From contig JAJDAJ010000037.1 in the NCBI GenBank assembly GCA_029261925.1, positions 166,604-230,603 of the forward strand: a stretch of DNA of 64,000 nucleotides, given 5' to 3'. Positions 25,772 through 34,683 of the stretch are shown here, in pieces (position 1 is the first letter of the stretch; each line of letters begins with the position of its first letter). The notes beneath the pieces are model-generated. The model was not told the origin of the DNA. It did not search any database and saw only the letters and a program-made list of their open reading frames with translations. Both the position numbers and the translations under genes were made by a program. The DNA comes from Deltaproteobacteria bacterium (lineage in GTDB: Bacteria; Myxococcota_A; UBA9160; SZUA-336).

Positions 25772-27076
25772 GTGGCAAGCAACGAGAGGCAGAGCAGCCC
25801 CGGCCGCTACACGCACAGCGTCCTGATCGCGCTGGGCTCGGCGCTGCTGCTGTGGTCCGCGTGGCTCTGGATCAAGCTGATCGGCGCGCGTGGCGGTGAC
25901 GCGGCGGAGTGCGCGATCGGGGGCGGCCAGATCTGCTCCAGCGTCTGGGACTCCGCCTTCGCGAATGCCGTGCAGGACGCCACGCTGGTCCCGGTGGCCG
26001 GCTGGGGGGTCATCTGGGCTCTGGTGGCCCTGATCCTCCCGGTGTCGGCGCGCATGAGCGCCGCCGCAGAGCGCTGGTGGGACGCGCTGGTGATCCACTC
26101 CGCTGTCGGTCTCGCGGGCGTGCTGATCCTGGCGGCGGCGATGTTCACGCAGGGCGCTTTCTGCTCCGACTGCGCCGTCGCCTACGGGCTGACGATCGGC
26201 TACGCCTGGCAGGCCCTGCGCCATGCGCGTCCTCTGGGGGCGGGCAGCCTGCTCCCCGCGGCCGGACGGGCGCTGGCGGCCACCGCCATAGCCTGGGTCC
26301 TGGTGCTCTACCCCTCCTCGCACACGCCCTCGTCGCCGCGCGCCGAGGCGCTCGAGGCGCTGCGCGGACTCCAGGTACCCGCCGACGGCCCCGAGACGGA
26401 CCGCCAGCTCGCCAGCTTCCTCAAGCAGCTCGATGCCGACCAGCTCCAGGATCTCGCCGACATGATCGCGACCTGGGAGGCGGCTCCCGAGGTACCCGTC
26501 CGGCCCGCGCGAGCGCTGATCGGGCCACGGGGTGCGCGGGTCCGCGTCACCGAGTTCGCCGACGCGCTCTGCGGGCACTGCGCGCAGCTCCACGAGCTGC
26601 TCGCCAGCCTGCGCGAGAAGCTCCCCCCCGGCAGCTTCGCGGTCGAGCCGCGCCACTTCCCGCTCGACCCGGCCTGCAACCCCGAGCTCGGCGGACGGTC
26701 GCAGCACCCGGTGCGCTGCACCGCGGCACGCGTGCTGATCTGCAGCGAGCGGCAGCCCTGGGCCTTCGAGCTGGCGGGTGAGATCTTCGCGCAGCAGCGC
26801 GACCTCGACGAGGAGCGGCTCTGGCGGCTGGTCGAGCGGCACGGTCCGCGCGCCGCCATCGAGAGCTGCGCGAGCTCCGAGGTCACGCGGGCGCGACTGC
26901 GCGACGACGTGGCCTGGGCGGTCGAGCACGGCATCCAGGGCACGCCGCTGGTCCTGCTCGACGGCCGCCGCGCGCCCGCGCAGCCCAACTTCCTGATCGC
27001 GATGCTGCTCGCGGGAAGCGATCCGGACCACCCGATGCTGCGAGACCTGCCCCCGGGGCGGGTGCGGCAGGATTGA
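25772..27076 (+). CDS. VKOR-DsbA fusion (disulfide-bond formation)
   Basis: Membrane-bound oxidase fused to a thioredoxin-like oxidase, predicted to form and transfer disulfides in the periplasm. About 434 residues. The N-terminal half has several hydrophobic segments with a paired Cys loop (ECAIGGGQIC) and a redox CXXC (FCSDCAVAYG), the VKOR layout. The C-terminal half is DsbA-like with FADALCGHCAQLHELL at about residue 268 and the cis-Pro loop HGIQGTPLVLL near 389. GTG start chosen; a TTG two codons upstream is also possible. It could serve the many Cys-rich secreted proteins of this organism. Confidence 0.85.
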   Translation: MASNERQSSPGRYTHSVLIALGSALLLWSAWLWIKLIGARGGDAAECAIGGGQICSSVWDSAFANAVQDATLVPVAGWGVIWALVALILPVSARMSAAAERWWDALVIHSAVGLAGVLILAAAMFTQGAFCSDCAVAYGLTIGYAWQALRHARPLGAGSLLPAAGRALAATAIAWVLVLYPSSHTPSSPRAEALEALRGLQVPADGPETDRQLASFLKQLDADQLQDLADMIATWEAAPEVPVRPARALIGPRGARVRVTEFADALCGHCAQLHELLASLREKLPPGSFAVEPRHFPLDPACNPELGGRSQHPVRCTAARVLICSERQPWAFELAGEIFAQQRDLDEERLWRLVERHGPRAAIESCASSEVTRARLRDDVAWAVEHGIQGTPLVLLDGRRAPAQPNFLIAMLLAGSDPDHPMLRDLPPGRVRQD

Positions 27077-27546
27077 CCGCCCGCGCCGCGCTGTGCGCCC
27101 TGGCCCTCGTGGCCGCAGCCGCGGGCTGCGCGCCGGTCCCCCCCGACCCGGAGGAGCAGATCGCCGCCCTGCTCGACGAGATCGAGCTCGCGTCCCGGGA
27201 GAGCGACCTCCGGGGCATCAAGGCCACCCTCTCCGACGACTACGCCGATGCCGCCGGGCGGCGCAGGAGCGACATCGAGGGCCTGGTGAACGCCTACTAC
27301 CTGCGGGGCTCCCGGGTGTACCTGCTGCTGCGTCCGCAGGAGATCGACGTGACCGACGACGAGCAGCAGGCCAGCGCCCGCGTGCTCGCCGGGATGGCTC
27401 GCGTGCCGGTCGACGACTGGCAGGCCCTGCGCCGCACCCAGGGCGATGCCTACGTCTTCGACCTGGAGCTCGCCCAGGAAGATCCGGGCACCTGGCGCGT
27501 GACCTCCGCGACCTGGGAGCCCGCGACCCTCGACGACCTGCTCTGA
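27073..27546 (+). CDS. NTF2-like lipoprotein
   Basis: 157 residues from a TTG start that overlaps the stop of the VKOR-DsbA gene (TTGA). A hydrophobic signal ends in AAAAGC, a lipobox. The mature part resembles nuclear-transport-factor-2/SnoaL folds (EQIAALLDEIELASRESDLRG then a domain ending RVTSATWEPAT). Catalysis is not evident. It likely works in the envelope next to the disulfide protein. Confidence 0.72.
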   Translation: MTARAALCALALVAAAAGCAPVPPDPEEQIAALLDEIELASRESDLRGIKATLSDDYADAAGRRRSDIEGLVNAYYLRGSRVYLLLRPQEIDVTDDEQQASARVLAGMARVPVDDWQALRRTQGDAYVFDLELAQEDPGTWRVTSATWEPATLDDLL

Positions 27547-27641
27547 GGCGGTCCCGGGCCTCCCGGGCGGGCCCCCTGACCTGCGCGTCCGCAGCTCGCC
27601 CGCGAAGTGAACGCCAGCTGACGAGAGCGTGAACCGTTCGC

Positions 27642-27674
27642 GGTGGCTGGCACCGAGCCAGGCACCGAGCCAGG
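27642..27674. repeat. REP-like ggtggctggcacc with duplicated ggcaccgagccag
   Basis: The core at 27642 is the exact reverse complement of the 13-mer repeated three times at 24219-24321. It is followed by ggcaccgagcca twice in tandem. It lies in the spacer before the Mrp gene. Confidence 0.5.
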
Positions 27675-27734
27675 CCGACGCCCGGAATCTTGACGCGAGA
27701 GTACGGTTTGATAGAACCCCTCCCGGAGGCGTTC

Positions 27735-28835
27735 ATGCAGATCACCGAGGCCAAGGTGCTCGACGCGCTGCGGCCGATCGAGGACCCGGACTTCCACCGC
27801 AGCATCGTCGATCTCGGGTTCGTGAAGAACCTGAGCATCGAGGGCGGGCGGGTGGCCTTCTCGATCGAGCTCACCACGCCGGCATGCCCGGTCAAGGAGC
27901 AGTTCAAGAGCGCCGCCGAGAACGCGGTCGGCGCGCTCGCGGGTGTGGAGTCGGTCGAGGTCGAGATGACCGCGCAGACGCGCGGCTCGGGCAACGCCGC
28001 CGGCGAGGCGCTCGAGGGGCTGCGCGGAGTGGCCAACGTGATCGCGGTGGCCAGCGGCAAGGGCGGCGTGGGCAAGTCGACGGTGGCCGCGAACCTGGCC
28101 GTGGCGCTGTCCGAGCGGGGTGCCCGCGTCGGGCTGCTGGACTGCGACGTCTACGGGCCCTCGGTGCCGCTGATGATGAACGCCTCGGGCCAGCCGCGCG
28201 TCACGGCGGACAAGAAGATCTTCCCGCTGAGGAGCTACGGACTCAAGCTGATGTCGATCGGCTTCCTGGCGGGCGACGACGCGCCGGTGATCTGGCGCGG
28301 TCCGATGGTGCACGGCCTGGTGCGCCAGTTTCTGGGCGACGTGCAGTGGGGCGAGCTCGACTACCTGGTGCTGGACATGCCGCCGGGCACCGGCGACGCG
28401 GCCCTGACCGTGACGCAGAGCGCGCCGCTGGCGGGCGCGATCATCGTCACCACGCCGCAGGAGATGTCGCTGATCGACGCGCGCAAGGGGCTGCGCATGT
28501 TCCAGCGCGTGAACGTTCCCGTACTGGGCCTGGTCGAGAACATGTCGTACTTCCAGGCGCCCGACACGGGCACGCGCTACGAGATCTTCGGGCCGAGCCG
28601 GGTCGACGAGACCGCCAGCGCGCTCGGCGTGCCGGTGATCGCGCGGCTGCCGATCGAGCCCGACGTGGCCGCGGCCTGCGACAGCGGCAAGCCGATCGTG
28701 CTCTCGGCGCCCGAGTCGGTCGCGGGCCGGGTGTTCCTCGAGCTGGCCGGCGAGGTGGCGCGCAAGGTCGCGCTGCTCGGTGCCGAGGCGCCGCCGGTGC
28801 TCGGGACCAACATCCAGTGGGTGAACACGCCCTGA
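27735..28835 (+). CDS. mrp: Mrp/NBP35 family ATP-binding iron-sulfur carrier
   Basis: ATP-dependent carrier for Fe-S cluster assembly. 366 residues: an N-terminal MIP18/DUF59 domain (ALRPIEDPDFHRSIVDLG, CPVKEQF), then a P-loop SGKGGVGKSTVAANLAVA with the deviant Walker A, and LDMPPGTGD. The expected C-terminal CXXC in NMSYFVCPHCG is replaced by NMSYFQAPDTG, so the bridging cluster ligands are missing. The ATG chosen follows a cggagg site; an upstream ATG in frame has no such site. Confidence 0.87.
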   Translation: MQITEAKVLDALRPIEDPDFHRSIVDLGFVKNLSIEGGRVAFSIELTTPACPVKEQFKSAAENAVGALAGVESVEVEMTAQTRGSGNAAGEALEGLRGVANVIAVASGKGGVGKSTVAANLAVALSERGARVGLLDCDVYGPSVPLMMNASGQPRVTADKKIFPLRSYGLKLMSIGFLAGDDAPVIWRGPMVHGLVRQFLGDVQWGELDYLVLDMPPGTGDAALTVTQSAPLAGAIIVTTPQEMSLIDARKGLRMFQRVNVPVLGLVENMSYFQAPDTGTRYEIFGPSRVDETASALGVPVIARLPIEPDVAAACDSGKPIVLSAPESVAGRVFLELAGEVARKVALLGAEAPPVLGTNIQWVNTP

Positions 28836-28901
28836 GCGGCGGCCCGGCCCCCGCAGGGGCCACCCGCGGCGACCGTCGGGCGGCCCCGCCCGCCACGCTG
28901 G

Positions 28902-30149
28902 CTAGCGCGACTCCGGATCCGCCGGCGCGCGCCCGAGCAGCGCCCTGCCCTCGGAGCTGGCCGGAGGATCGATCCCGAGCAGTGCGCTGACCGTCGGCGC
29001 GACGTCGATCGCGCGCACCGCGCCCGGTCGAGCACCCGGGGTCACGCCGCGGCCCAGCGCCAGGAAGATCGCGCCCATGTCGGGGTGATCGCCGGCATAG
29101 CCGTGACCGCCCCGGGGCGCTCCGGGCAGGCGCCGGCGCCCGGCCACGAGCCGTCGCGGCGGACTCGCCAGGGCCACCACCTGCCCGCTGCGCCCGGGCG
29201 CGGCCGCGCGCAGGCCGGGAGGCAGCGCGTCGCTGGGCCAGGCCTCGACGCCGTCAAGCGCGCGGATCCGCGCCAGCGCCTCCGCCCGCTGGGCCGGGTC
29301 GTCCAGGTGCACGTAGGCCGCGCCCCCGGCGGGAACGACCCAGGCGCCGATACCCGCGTCGCGCAGCCAGCGCGCCAGATCGATCTCGTCGTCGACCGCG
29401 GTCATGCCGTGGTCACTGACCAGCAGCAGCGTGGTCCAGGACCAGGCGTCGAGCGCATCCAGACCGGCCAGCAGGCGCCCGAGCTGCGCATCCTGGCGCG
29501 CGAGCTGCTCCGCGATCCGCGGGTGATCCGGACCGTGGCGATGCCCCGCCGCGTCGGCTCCGTGCCACCACGACAGGATCAGTCCGGGTCGGGTCGCCGC
29601 CGGCCGGCGCACCCACTCCAGGATCTGATCGACCTTGGCGCGCTCCGAGACGCGGGAGCTGAACGGCGCACGCCGCTCGCTCGCCCCGGCTCCGCGCCAG
29701 TCGGTACCCGAGCCGACCCAGAAGTAGACGGCCGCGCGCACGCCCTGCCGCTCCGCGGTGACCCAGATCGGCTCCGCGCGGATCCAGGACGCGTCGTCGT
29801 CGTAGTCGAACTCGCCTCGCCCGGGATCCCGGAACCGGTTGGCCACGATCCCGTGACGGTCGACGTAGGTACCCGTGGCGAGGGAGACGTGGTTGGGAAA
29901 CGTGCTGGCCGGGAAGACCGGTACCAGGCGCTCCGCGCGCGCGCCCTCGCGCTCCATCCGCGTCATGGCCGGCAGGGGGCCCCGATCCGGATAGTCGTGG
30001 CGCGTGCCGTCCATCGAGATCACGATCACCAGCGGCGGCTGCGCGGGCGCGCGCCCGGGCGCGCAGGCGGCCAGCGCTCCCGCGAGCGCCAGCAGCAGCG
30101 CCGCCACCTCGCCGATCCCCGCACCCCGGCCCGTCTCGCCCCGCCGCAT
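28902..30149 (-). CDS. Ectonucleotide pyrophosphatase/phosphodiesterase-like lipoprotein
   Basis: Alkaline-phosphatase superfamily member. 415 residues: lipoprotein signal ending LAAC, first metal site VISMDGTRHDY near residue 45, catalytic Thr in PASTFPNHVSLATGTYVDRHG, later metal ligands in SDHGMT and GGHGYAGDHPDMG. This is the ENPP pattern; members cleave phosphodiesters such as nucleotides or lysophospholipids. The lipid anchor puts it in the periplasm or outer membrane. It is divergent to thiD with 80 bases between. Confidence 0.88.
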   Translation of the reverse strand: MRRGETGRGAGIGEVAALLLALAGALAACAPGRAPAQPPLVIVISMDGTRHDYPDRGPLPAMTRMEREGARAERLVPVFPASTFPNHVSLATGTYVDRHGIVANRFRDPGRGEFDYDDDASWIRAEPIWVTAERQGVRAAVYFWVGSGTDWRGAGASERRAPFSSRVSERAKVDQILEWVRRPAATRPGLILSWWHGADAAGHRHGPDHPRIAEQLARQDAQLGRLLAGLDALDAWSWTTLLLVSDHGMTAVDDEIDLARWLRDAGIGAWVVPAGGAAYVHLDDPAQRAEALARIRALDGVEAWPSDALPPGLRAAAPGRSGQVVALASPPRRLVAGRRRLPGAPRGGHGYAGDHPDMGAIFLALGRGVTPGARPGAVRAIDVAPTVSALLGIDPPASSEGRALLGRAPADPESR

Positions 30150-30229
30150 CGACGCTCGACCATCCCCGCGAACGCGCGGATTGTCCGCGGCGGCCGCCGC
30201 GCCCCGCGATCGCGCTACCCTGCGCCCCC

Positions 30230-31018
30230 GTGTCCCGGCCCGACTTCCCCATCGCGCTCTCGATCGCCGGCTCCGACCCGACCGGCGGTGCCGGCCTGCA
30301 GCTCGACCTGCAGGTCTTCGCGCTGCATGGCGTTCACGGCTCGGGCATCCCGACGGCCCTCAGCGCGCAGACCACGCGCGGCGTGCACCGGACACTGCCC
30401 GCGTTTCCCGAGAACGTGCGCGAGCAGATCACCCTGCTGATCGCCGACATGAAGCCGCACGTGGTCAAGCTCGGCATGCTCGCGACCGACGACGTGCTGC
30501 TCGCCGTCTCGGTGGCCCTGGAGCGCTGGGGCCTGCCGCGGGTGGTGGACCCGGTGCTGCGCGCCAGCGACGGGGCCTGGCTGCTCGAGCGCCGGGCGCA
30601 CGGGAACCTCTGCGAGCGCCTGATCGCGGGCGCGACCCTGGTCACGCCCAACCTCGACGAGGCCGAGATGCTGACCGGCGAGCGCGATCCGGAGCGCGCC
30701 GGGCGCCTCTTCCTCGAGATGGGCGCGGGCGCCGTGCTGGTCAAGGGCGGCCACGCCGACGGCGCCCCCGACGACCTGCTGCTCGACGCGGGCGGCACGA
30801 CCTGGCTGCGCGGCACACGCCGCGACGCGAGCCCGCACGGCACCGGCTGCGCACTCTCGGCGGCGATCGCGGCGCGCCTCGCGCGCGGCGAGGCGCTGCG
30901 CGACGCGGCCGGGGCGGCCAAGGCCTGGGTCGACACCGCGATCGCGGGCGCGGTGCCCGCGGGCGGCGGGCGGCCGCTGCTGCGTCTGTCGCCCGCGCCG
31001 GAGCCCGTGATAGGGTAG
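30230..31018 (+). CDS. thiD: Hydroxymethylpyrimidine/phosphomethylpyrimidine kinase
   Basis: Phosphorylates the pyrimidine part of thiamine. 262 residues from GTG. Signatures: AGSDPTGGAGLQLDLQVF, GVHGSGIPTAL, LVTPNLDEAEMLTG, HGTGCALSAAI with catalytic Cys/Asp in the GTGC turn. A single-function ThiD without fused ThiE. No TPP riboswitch motif was seen upstream. It is followed 27 bases later by the SnoaL-like gene. Confidence 0.92.
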   Translation: MSRPDFPIALSIAGSDPTGGAGLQLDLQVFALHGVHGSGIPTALSAQTTRGVHRTLPAFPENVREQITLLIADMKPHVVKLGMLATDDVLLAVSVALERWGLPRVVDPVLRASDGAWLLERRAHGNLCERLIAGATLVTPNLDEAEMLTGERDPERAGRLFLEMGAGAVLVKGGHADGAPDDLLLDAGGTTWLRGTRRDASPHGTGCALSAAIAARLARGEALRDAAGAAKAWVDTAIAGAVPAGGGRPLLRLSPAPEPVIG

Positions 31019-31044
31019 CGGCGCTCGTCGGGGAGGAGTCGCGC

Positions 31045-31491
31045 ATGACCCTGAGCCTGCAGGAGATCTCGGACCGCATCGAGATCCAGGACCTGATGGT
31101 CGCGTACTCGCACGCGATCGACACCCGCGACTGGGACGCGCTCGACGAGGTGTTCACGCCCGACGCGCTGATCGACTACAGCGCCATGGGCGGTAGCAAG
31201 GGAAGCGTGCAGGAGACCAAGGACTTCCTGCGCGAGGCCATGCCGCGCTTCGCCGGCTTCCAGCACATGGTCGCCACCAGCAAGGTGAGCCTGAACGGCG
31301 ACAGCGCCGAGGGCCGCACCATCTGCCACAACCCGATGGTGCTCGAGACTCCCGACGGCGGCACGCACGTCTTCTTCTGCGGTCTCTGGTACCGCGATCG
31401 CCTGGTGCGCACGCCCGACGGCTGGCGCATTCGCGAGCGCGTCGAGGAGAAGTGCTACTTCCACAACGCGCCGCCGGAGTTCGAGACCTAG
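31045..31491 (+). CDS. SnoaL-like (NTF2-fold) protein
   Basis: 148 residues of the SnoaL_4 type: LQEISDRIEIQDLMVAYSHAIDTRDWDALDEVFTPDA at the N-terminus gives the usual helix-then-cone fold. Members are enzymes of varied kind, including dehydratases and dehydrogenase-linked proteins of lipid or xenobiotic metabolism. Start at ATG after gggaggag. No signal peptide. Confidence 0.85.
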   Translation: MTLSLQEISDRIEIQDLMVAYSHAIDTRDWDALDEVFTPDALIDYSAMGGSKGSVQETKDFLREAMPRFAGFQHMVATSKVSLNGDSAEGRTICHNPMVLETPDGGTHVFFCGLWYRDRLVRTPDGWRIRERVEEKCYFHNAPPEFET

Positions 31492-31524
31492 GCGACCCGC
31501 TCCGCGCCGCCCGCCGGCGCCCGC

Positions 31525-32091
31525 CTACTTGACCCGCTCGACGTAGCGCTGCTCGCCCGGGTCGACCCTGATCCGGTCGCCCGCGCCGATGAACGGCGGC
31601 ACCTGGAGCGTGACCCCGTTGCTCAGGACCGCGGGCTTCGAGGACTTCGACGCGGTCTGCCCCTTCACGACCGCCTCGGCCTCGCGCACCTCCATCTCGA
31701 GGGTCTTGGGCAGCTCCAGACCGATCGGCCTCCCGTCGAGCATGGAGATCTGCACGCGCATGCCCTCGGCCAGCCACGGCGCGGCGTCGCCGACGTCCTC
31801 GTCGGCCAGCGTGATCTGCTCGTAGCTCTCGGTATCCATGAAGACCCGACCGCTGCCGTCGGCGTACAGGTACTCCATCTCGCGGGAGTCGACGTGCGCC
31901 TTCTCGAGGAACTCCTGCGCCGAGAACTTGACCTCGCGCTGGGTGCCGTCGAGCAGGCTGCGCAGCTTGGTCTGCACGAAGCCGCGCTTGTTCCCCGGTG
32001 TGCGGTGCTCGAAGCTCAGCACGCGATAGGGGTTGCCGTCGTGCAGGATCACCGTGCCGCGGCGCAGGGCCGTCGCCTGGATGTTCGCCAT
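31525..32091 (-). CDS. efp: Elongation factor P
   Basis: Relieves ribosomes stalled at poly-proline. 188 residues with all three beta-barrel domains: the central KTLEMEVREAEAVVKG and the C-terminal DRIRVDPGEQRYVERVK are typical. The tip loop of domain I reads TPGNKRG instead of KPGKGQA: the place of the modified Lys34 is occupied by Asn with a Lys next to it. No epmA/epmB or earP gene is nearby. Confidence 0.93.
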   Translation of the reverse strand: MANIQATALRRGTVILHDGNPYRVLSFEHRTPGNKRGFVQTKLRSLLDGTQREVKFSAQEFLEKAHVDSREMEYLYADGSGRVFMDTESYEQITLADEDVGDAAPWLAEGMRVQISMLDGRPIGLELPKTLEMEVREAEAVVKGQTASKSSKPAVLSNGVTLQVPPFIGAGDRIRVDPGEQRYVERVK

Positions 32092-32135
32092 CGCGGAAGC
32101 TTAGCCGACCGGCGCGCGGGCGCCCCCCGACCGCC

Positions 32136-33563
32136 TCAGCGTCGCAGCCGCCCGAGGAGCCGGTCCCAGATCCCGCCGAAGCCGCCGTTGGACATGATCA
32201 GGGCGACGTCGCGCTCGCCGTGCGTGCGCGTGACGTGCTCGATGATGTCGTCCACGTCGGGCAGGTAGTGCGCGGCCGTGCCCCCGGAACGCAGCCCCTC
32301 GACGACCTGCTCGGGACGCAGGCGGTCCCCGGGGTCCAGATCCTCCTCGCGGTAGACCCCGGCGATCAGCACCTCGTCGGCGCCCGAGAGCGCCTCGACG
32401 TACTGCTGCTCGAACCAGCGCCGCCGGCTCGTGTTGGTGCGCGGCTCGAAGATCGCGATCAGCCGGTGGCCGGCGTGCGACGCCCGGATGGCGGCGATGG
32501 TCTCGCGCACCGCCGTCGGGTGGTGCGCGAAGTCGTCGATCACCGTGACCCCGGCCTCGCTGCCGCGGACCTCCTGCCGCCGCTTGACGCCGCCGAACGC
32601 GGCCAGGCCGGCGGCGATCTCGTCGGGGGACAGACCCAGCTCGGTGCAGACCGCCGCGGCGCCCAGGCAGTTCTCGACGTTGTGGCGACCGTGCATCGGC
32701 ACGCGCAGCTGCGCGAGCCGCCGCGTGCCGCGCCAGGCGGTGAAGCTGGTCCCCGACGCGTCGAAGGCCAGGTCGCTCACGCGCCAGTCGGCCGGCTCGC
32801 GGAAGCCGTAGCCCTGCACGCGCGCCGCGGCGCCATCGACCACCTCGCGCACGCTGTCGGCGTCGGTGGCCGCCACGATGCAGCCGTCGGCGGGGACGAT
32901 CGCGACCAGCTCCCGGAATGCGTCCTGGATCTGCTCGAGCGAGTCGTAGATGTCGGCGTGGTCGAACTCGCACGAGGTCAGCAGCACGGTGCGCGGCGCG
33001 TAGTGCAGGAACTTGGGCGTCTTGTCGAAGAAGGCGGTGTCGTACTCGTCGCCCTCGATCACGAAGTGCCCGCCCTCGCCGATCCGGAAGCTGCCGCCGA
33101 AGTCCGCGGCGACGCCCCCGACCAGCACGCTCGGATCGCGGCCCGCGTGTGCCAGGATCGAACCGATCAGGCTGGTGGTGGTGGTCTTCCCGTGCGTGCC
33201 GGTGACGACCACGCTGTGCTTGCCGCGCAGGAAGAAGTGGTGCACGGCGTCGGGAAAGCTCAGGTACGGCAGGCCGGACTCGAGCGCGGCGCTCGCCTCG
33301 GGATTCTCGCGCCGGACCGCGTTGCCGATCACCACGAGGTCGGGCGGGTCCGCAGTCACGTGCTCGGGCGAGAAGCCCTTGAGCACCTCGATCCCCAGCC
33401 GCGCGAGCTGGTCGCTCATGGGCGGGTACGCGCCCACGTCGCTGCCCGTCACGCGGAAGCCGCGATCCGCGAGCATGCAGGCCAGCGAGCCCATGCCCGT
33501 GCCGGCCACCGCGATGAAGTGTACGTGGCGGATCGCCTCGAGCGGAGGGATCTCAGGCGGCAA
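32136..33563 (-). CDS. mpl: UDP-N-acetylmuramate:tripeptide ligase
   Basis: Attaches recycled L-Ala-gamma-D-Glu-meso-DAP to UDP-MurNAc. About 475 residues from a TTG start that overlaps the end of the hydrolase by 11 bases, with GAGG six bases upstream. The Mur ligase layout is clear: VAGTGMGSLACMLADRG, P-loop VTGTHGKTTTTSLIG, EGDEYDTAFFDKTPK, GVKRRQEVRG and DDFAHHPTAVRETI. The last two are characteristic of Mpl rather than MurC. It pairs with the LD-carboxypeptidase: that enzyme makes the tripeptide and Mpl uses it. Confidence 0.92.
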   Translation of the reverse strand: MPPEIPPLEAIRHVHFIAVAGTGMGSLACMLADRGFRVTGSDVGAYPPMSDQLARLGIEVLKGFSPEHVTADPPDLVVIGNAVRRENPEASAALESGLPYLSFPDAVHHFFLRGKHSVVVTGTHGKTTTTSLIGSILAHAGRDPSVLVGGVAADFGGSFRIGEGGHFVIEGDEYDTAFFDKTPKFLHYAPRTVLLTSCEFDHADIYDSLEQIQDAFRELVAIVPADGCIVAATDADSVREVVDGAAARVQGYGFREPADWRVSDLAFDASGTSFTAWRGTRRLAQLRVPMHGRHNVENCLGAAAVCTELGLSPDEIAAGLAAFGGVKRRQEVRGSEAGVTVIDDFAHHPTAVRETIAAIRASHAGHRLIAIFEPRTNTSRRRWFEQQYVEALSGADEVLIAGVYREEDLDPGDRLRPEQVVEGLRSGGTAAHYLPDVDDIIEHVTRTHGERDVALIMSNGGFGGIWDRLLGRLRR

Positions 33564-34683
33564 GGAAGGCCTCGACGACGAGGTCGTGGACCTGTGGCCG
33601 CAGCTCGAAGCGGCTCTTCTTGGCGAACTGGTGCACCCGGTTGCAGAGCAGGACCACCACCAGGTCGCGCTCCAGGTCGATCCAGAGGCTGGTGCCGGTG
33701 AATCCCGTGTGGCCGATCGAGCGCTGCGAGAAGTGCCGCCCCGAGGTCGAGTGCCCCTCGCTCGGCGTGTCCCAGCCCAGCGCCCAGTCACTGCCCAGCG
33801 GGGTGTCCTGACGGCGAAAGAACTCGCGCGCCACGGCGCCGTCGAAGATCGCGCTGGCGTCGCGATCGGCGCGCAGCATCTCGTCGGCGAAGCGCATCAC
33901 GTCGGCCGCGGCCGAGAACAGCCCCGCGTGGCCCGCCAGCCCACCCATGGCCCAGGCGTTCGAGTCGTGCACCTCTCCCCAGAGAATCTTCTCGCGCCAG
34001 ACGCACATCTCCGTCGCGGCGTAGCCGGCCCGCGCACCCTCGAAGGGCACCGGGTTGAAGTGCGTGCTCTCCATCTCCAGCGGCTCCCAGATGCGGCGCC
34101 GGCAGAACTCGTCGAGCGGCTCCCCCGCGACCTGGGCGACCAGCTCGCCCAGCACGATGAAGCCCAGGTCGCCGTAGACCGCCGCCTCGCCCGGATCGTG
34201 GACCGGAGCGCTGCGCATGATCCGCTCGACGATCGACTGGCGCCCGGCGGGCGTGCCGACCAGCGTCTCGCCCTTGCGCAGCTCGCGCTCGCGCAGATCG
34301 GCGTGATAGGCGCGCCAGGGGCGCAGGCCCGAGGCGTGCGTGAGCAGGTGGCGCAGCGTGATCTCGTCCTTGCCGCGCTCGCTGAAGGCGGGCAGCACGT
34401 CGGCCACGCGCTGCTCCGGGCGCAGCTTGCCGTCGGCCACCAGGAGCATGGCCGCGGCGGTCGTCGCCATGACCTTGGTGAGTGAGGCCAGATCGTAGAT
34501 CGTCTCGAGGCGCGCCTCGTGCCGCTCGGGAGCGATCACCGCGGCACCGAGCGCCGTCTCGTAGCGAAGCTCGCCGCCCATGCGCGCCAGCACCACGGCG
34601 CCGGGGATCTCGCCGCCGTCGATCGCCTTCTCGATCGCGCGGTCCGCCCGCTGCAGCTTCCGCCTCACCTCCGCGAGTCTCAA
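33553..34683 (-). CDS. Serine hydrolase, beta-lactamase/penicillin-binding-protein-like
   Basis: 376 residues from a TTG start whose TTGA overlaps the stop of the upstream gene. It has the class C-type active site SLTK at about residue 67, YGD near residue 169 and HTG near residue 326. No signal peptide is evident, so it probably works in the cytoplasm. Placed between LD-carboxypeptidase and mpl, it may process recycled muropeptides, but an esterase role is also possible. Confidence 0.85.
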   Translation of the reverse strand: MRLAEVRRKLQRADRAIEKAIDGGEIPGAVVLARMGGELRYETALGAAVIAPERHEARLETIYDLASLTKVMATTAAAMLLVADGKLRPEQRVADVLPAFSERGKDEITLRHLLTHASGLRPWRAYHADLRERELRKGETLVGTPAGRQSIVERIMRSAPVHDPGEAAVYGDLGFIVLGELVAQVAGEPLDEFCRRRIWEPLEMESTHFNPVPFEGARAGYAATEMCVWREKILWGEVHDSNAWAMGGLAGHAGLFSAAADVMRFADEMLRADRDASAIFDGAVAREFFRRQDTPLGSDWALGWDTPSEGHSTSGRHFSQRSIGHTGFTGTSLWIDLERDLVVVLLCNRVHQFAKKSRFELRPQVHDLVVEAFLAA

